Source: CAIKZJ01 sp964626015
GTDB lineage: Bacteria > Bacteroidota > Ignavibacteria > Tepidaquicellales > Tepidaquicellaceae
Assembly (NCBI GenBank): GCA_964626015.1
Contig: CAZVCC010000100.1
Location: 1 to 6,287, forward strand
Direction: 5' to 3'
Length of the DNA stretch: 6,287 bases
Both the position numbers and the translations under genes were made by a program. Of the stretch, positions 6,159 to 6,287 are shown piece by piece (position 1 is the first letter of the stretch; each line of letters starts with the position of its first letter). The notes under the pieces are model-generated. The model searched no databases. It was given only the letters and a program-made list of their open reading frames with translations, and had not been told where the DNA came from.

Positions 6159-6287
6159 TACCGCCAACGGTTGCGTATATGAAACGTTTGGCATTTCGAA
6201 GCACTTTCCTGTCAAGTTACAAGTACTTTTGATACGGGCTGAAACGCTTGATAAACCACTGCCTGCCAAATGTTTTATATACGATGT
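6159..6287. repeat. Long inverted-repeat element (attC-like in shape), reaching the right edge
   Basis: CGTATATGAAACGTTTGGCA (6174-6193) and TGCCAAATGTTTTATATACG (6264-6283) are inverted copies matching at 18 of 20 positions around a 70-nt middle. Both differences become G-T wobbles when the + strand folds, but C-A mismatches on the - strand, so only one strand forms an unbroken 20-bp stem. Inside, AAGC (6199-6202) and GCTT (6246-6249) can extend the fold. The outer left end reads TACCGCCAACGGTTG; the outer right end is cut off after CGATGT. The overall plan (short outer motif, long imperfect palindrome of about 110-130 bases, directly beside the start of the operon) recalls integron attC sites, and I recall similar dispersed elements between genes of Bacteroidota genomes. 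The canonical attC core (GTTRRRY/RYYYAAC) is not cleanly present, so I do not call it attC. Confidence 0.75.

Noticed and set aside
6139..6204. N-terminal extension of the dual-OB protein from a GTG at 6204
   Set aside because: The extra 22 residues are the repeat element read in frame; the zinc finger starts straight after ATG 6138, which also has an A-rich leader typical of this genome.
6206..6214. TTGACA-like -35 box on the - strand upstream of the operon
   Set aside because: No matching -10 at proper spacing, and Bacteroidota promoters use TTTG and TAnnTTTG boxes, of which I see no convincing pair here.
6159..6287. A classical integron attC site or gene-cassette array
   Set aside because: No clean GTTRRRY/RYYYAAC core pair, no integrase in view, the block holds seven genes, and the two flanking motifs are inverted instead of in the direct order of cassettes.
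1..6287. CRISPR array, tRNA or rRNA gene
   Set aside because: No regularly spaced direct repeats and no tRNA- or rRNA-like conserved sequence on either strand.

Overview
The window is AT-rich (visibly well over 60% A+T in the coding part), with A-rich leaders instead of clear Shine-Dalgarno sites and tightly packed genes. Together with the style of the repeat at the right edge, this suggests a Bacteroidota (Flavobacteriia/Cytophagia/Sphingobacteriia-like) chromosome or mobile region. That assignment is an inference from composition and gene style; no marker gene is present. No gene-free stretch exceeds 300 bases.

Layout from left to right. Bases 1-51 are the last bases of a group II intron on the + strand: a complete domain VI hairpin with its bulged branch-point adenosine, most of the intron lying off the left edge. 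Bases 32-6138 are seven genes, all on the - strand, so transcription runs right to left: a zinc-finger plus dual-OB protein (6138-5329), two different DUF488 proteins (5332-4769 and 4767-4288), a DUF262/ParB-like protein (4255-3077), a HEPN-like protein (3090-2371), a second ParB-like protein with a helical C-terminal domain (2310-928), and a D12-class adenine DNA methyltransferase (931-32). Junctions are ATGA overlaps, a 1-nt gap, a 14-nt overlap, and gaps of 32 and 60 nt, so the set reads as one operon. Bases 6159-6287 hold a long inverted-repeat element (20-bp arms around a 70-nt middle) that runs to the right edge. A 9-base piece of its outer end reappears inverted at the other end of the operon, right where the intron ends.

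How the parts may work together (inference). The families are those of nucleic-acid modification and conflict systems: a DNA adenine methyltransferase, two ParB/DUF262-fold proteins of the kind found in GmrSD-like modification-dependent restriction, a HEPN-type candidate RNase, and a DUF488/dual-OB module of unknown biochemistry. There is no transposase, tail or structural phage gene, helicase, HNH domain or canonical restriction endonuclease. The simplest reading is an accessory anti-phage or DNA-modification island of 6.1 kb, possibly mobilised through the flanking inverted repeats, one of which was later invaded by the group II intron. The individual domain calls are firm; the idea that all seven genes form a single system is not proven by this sequence.
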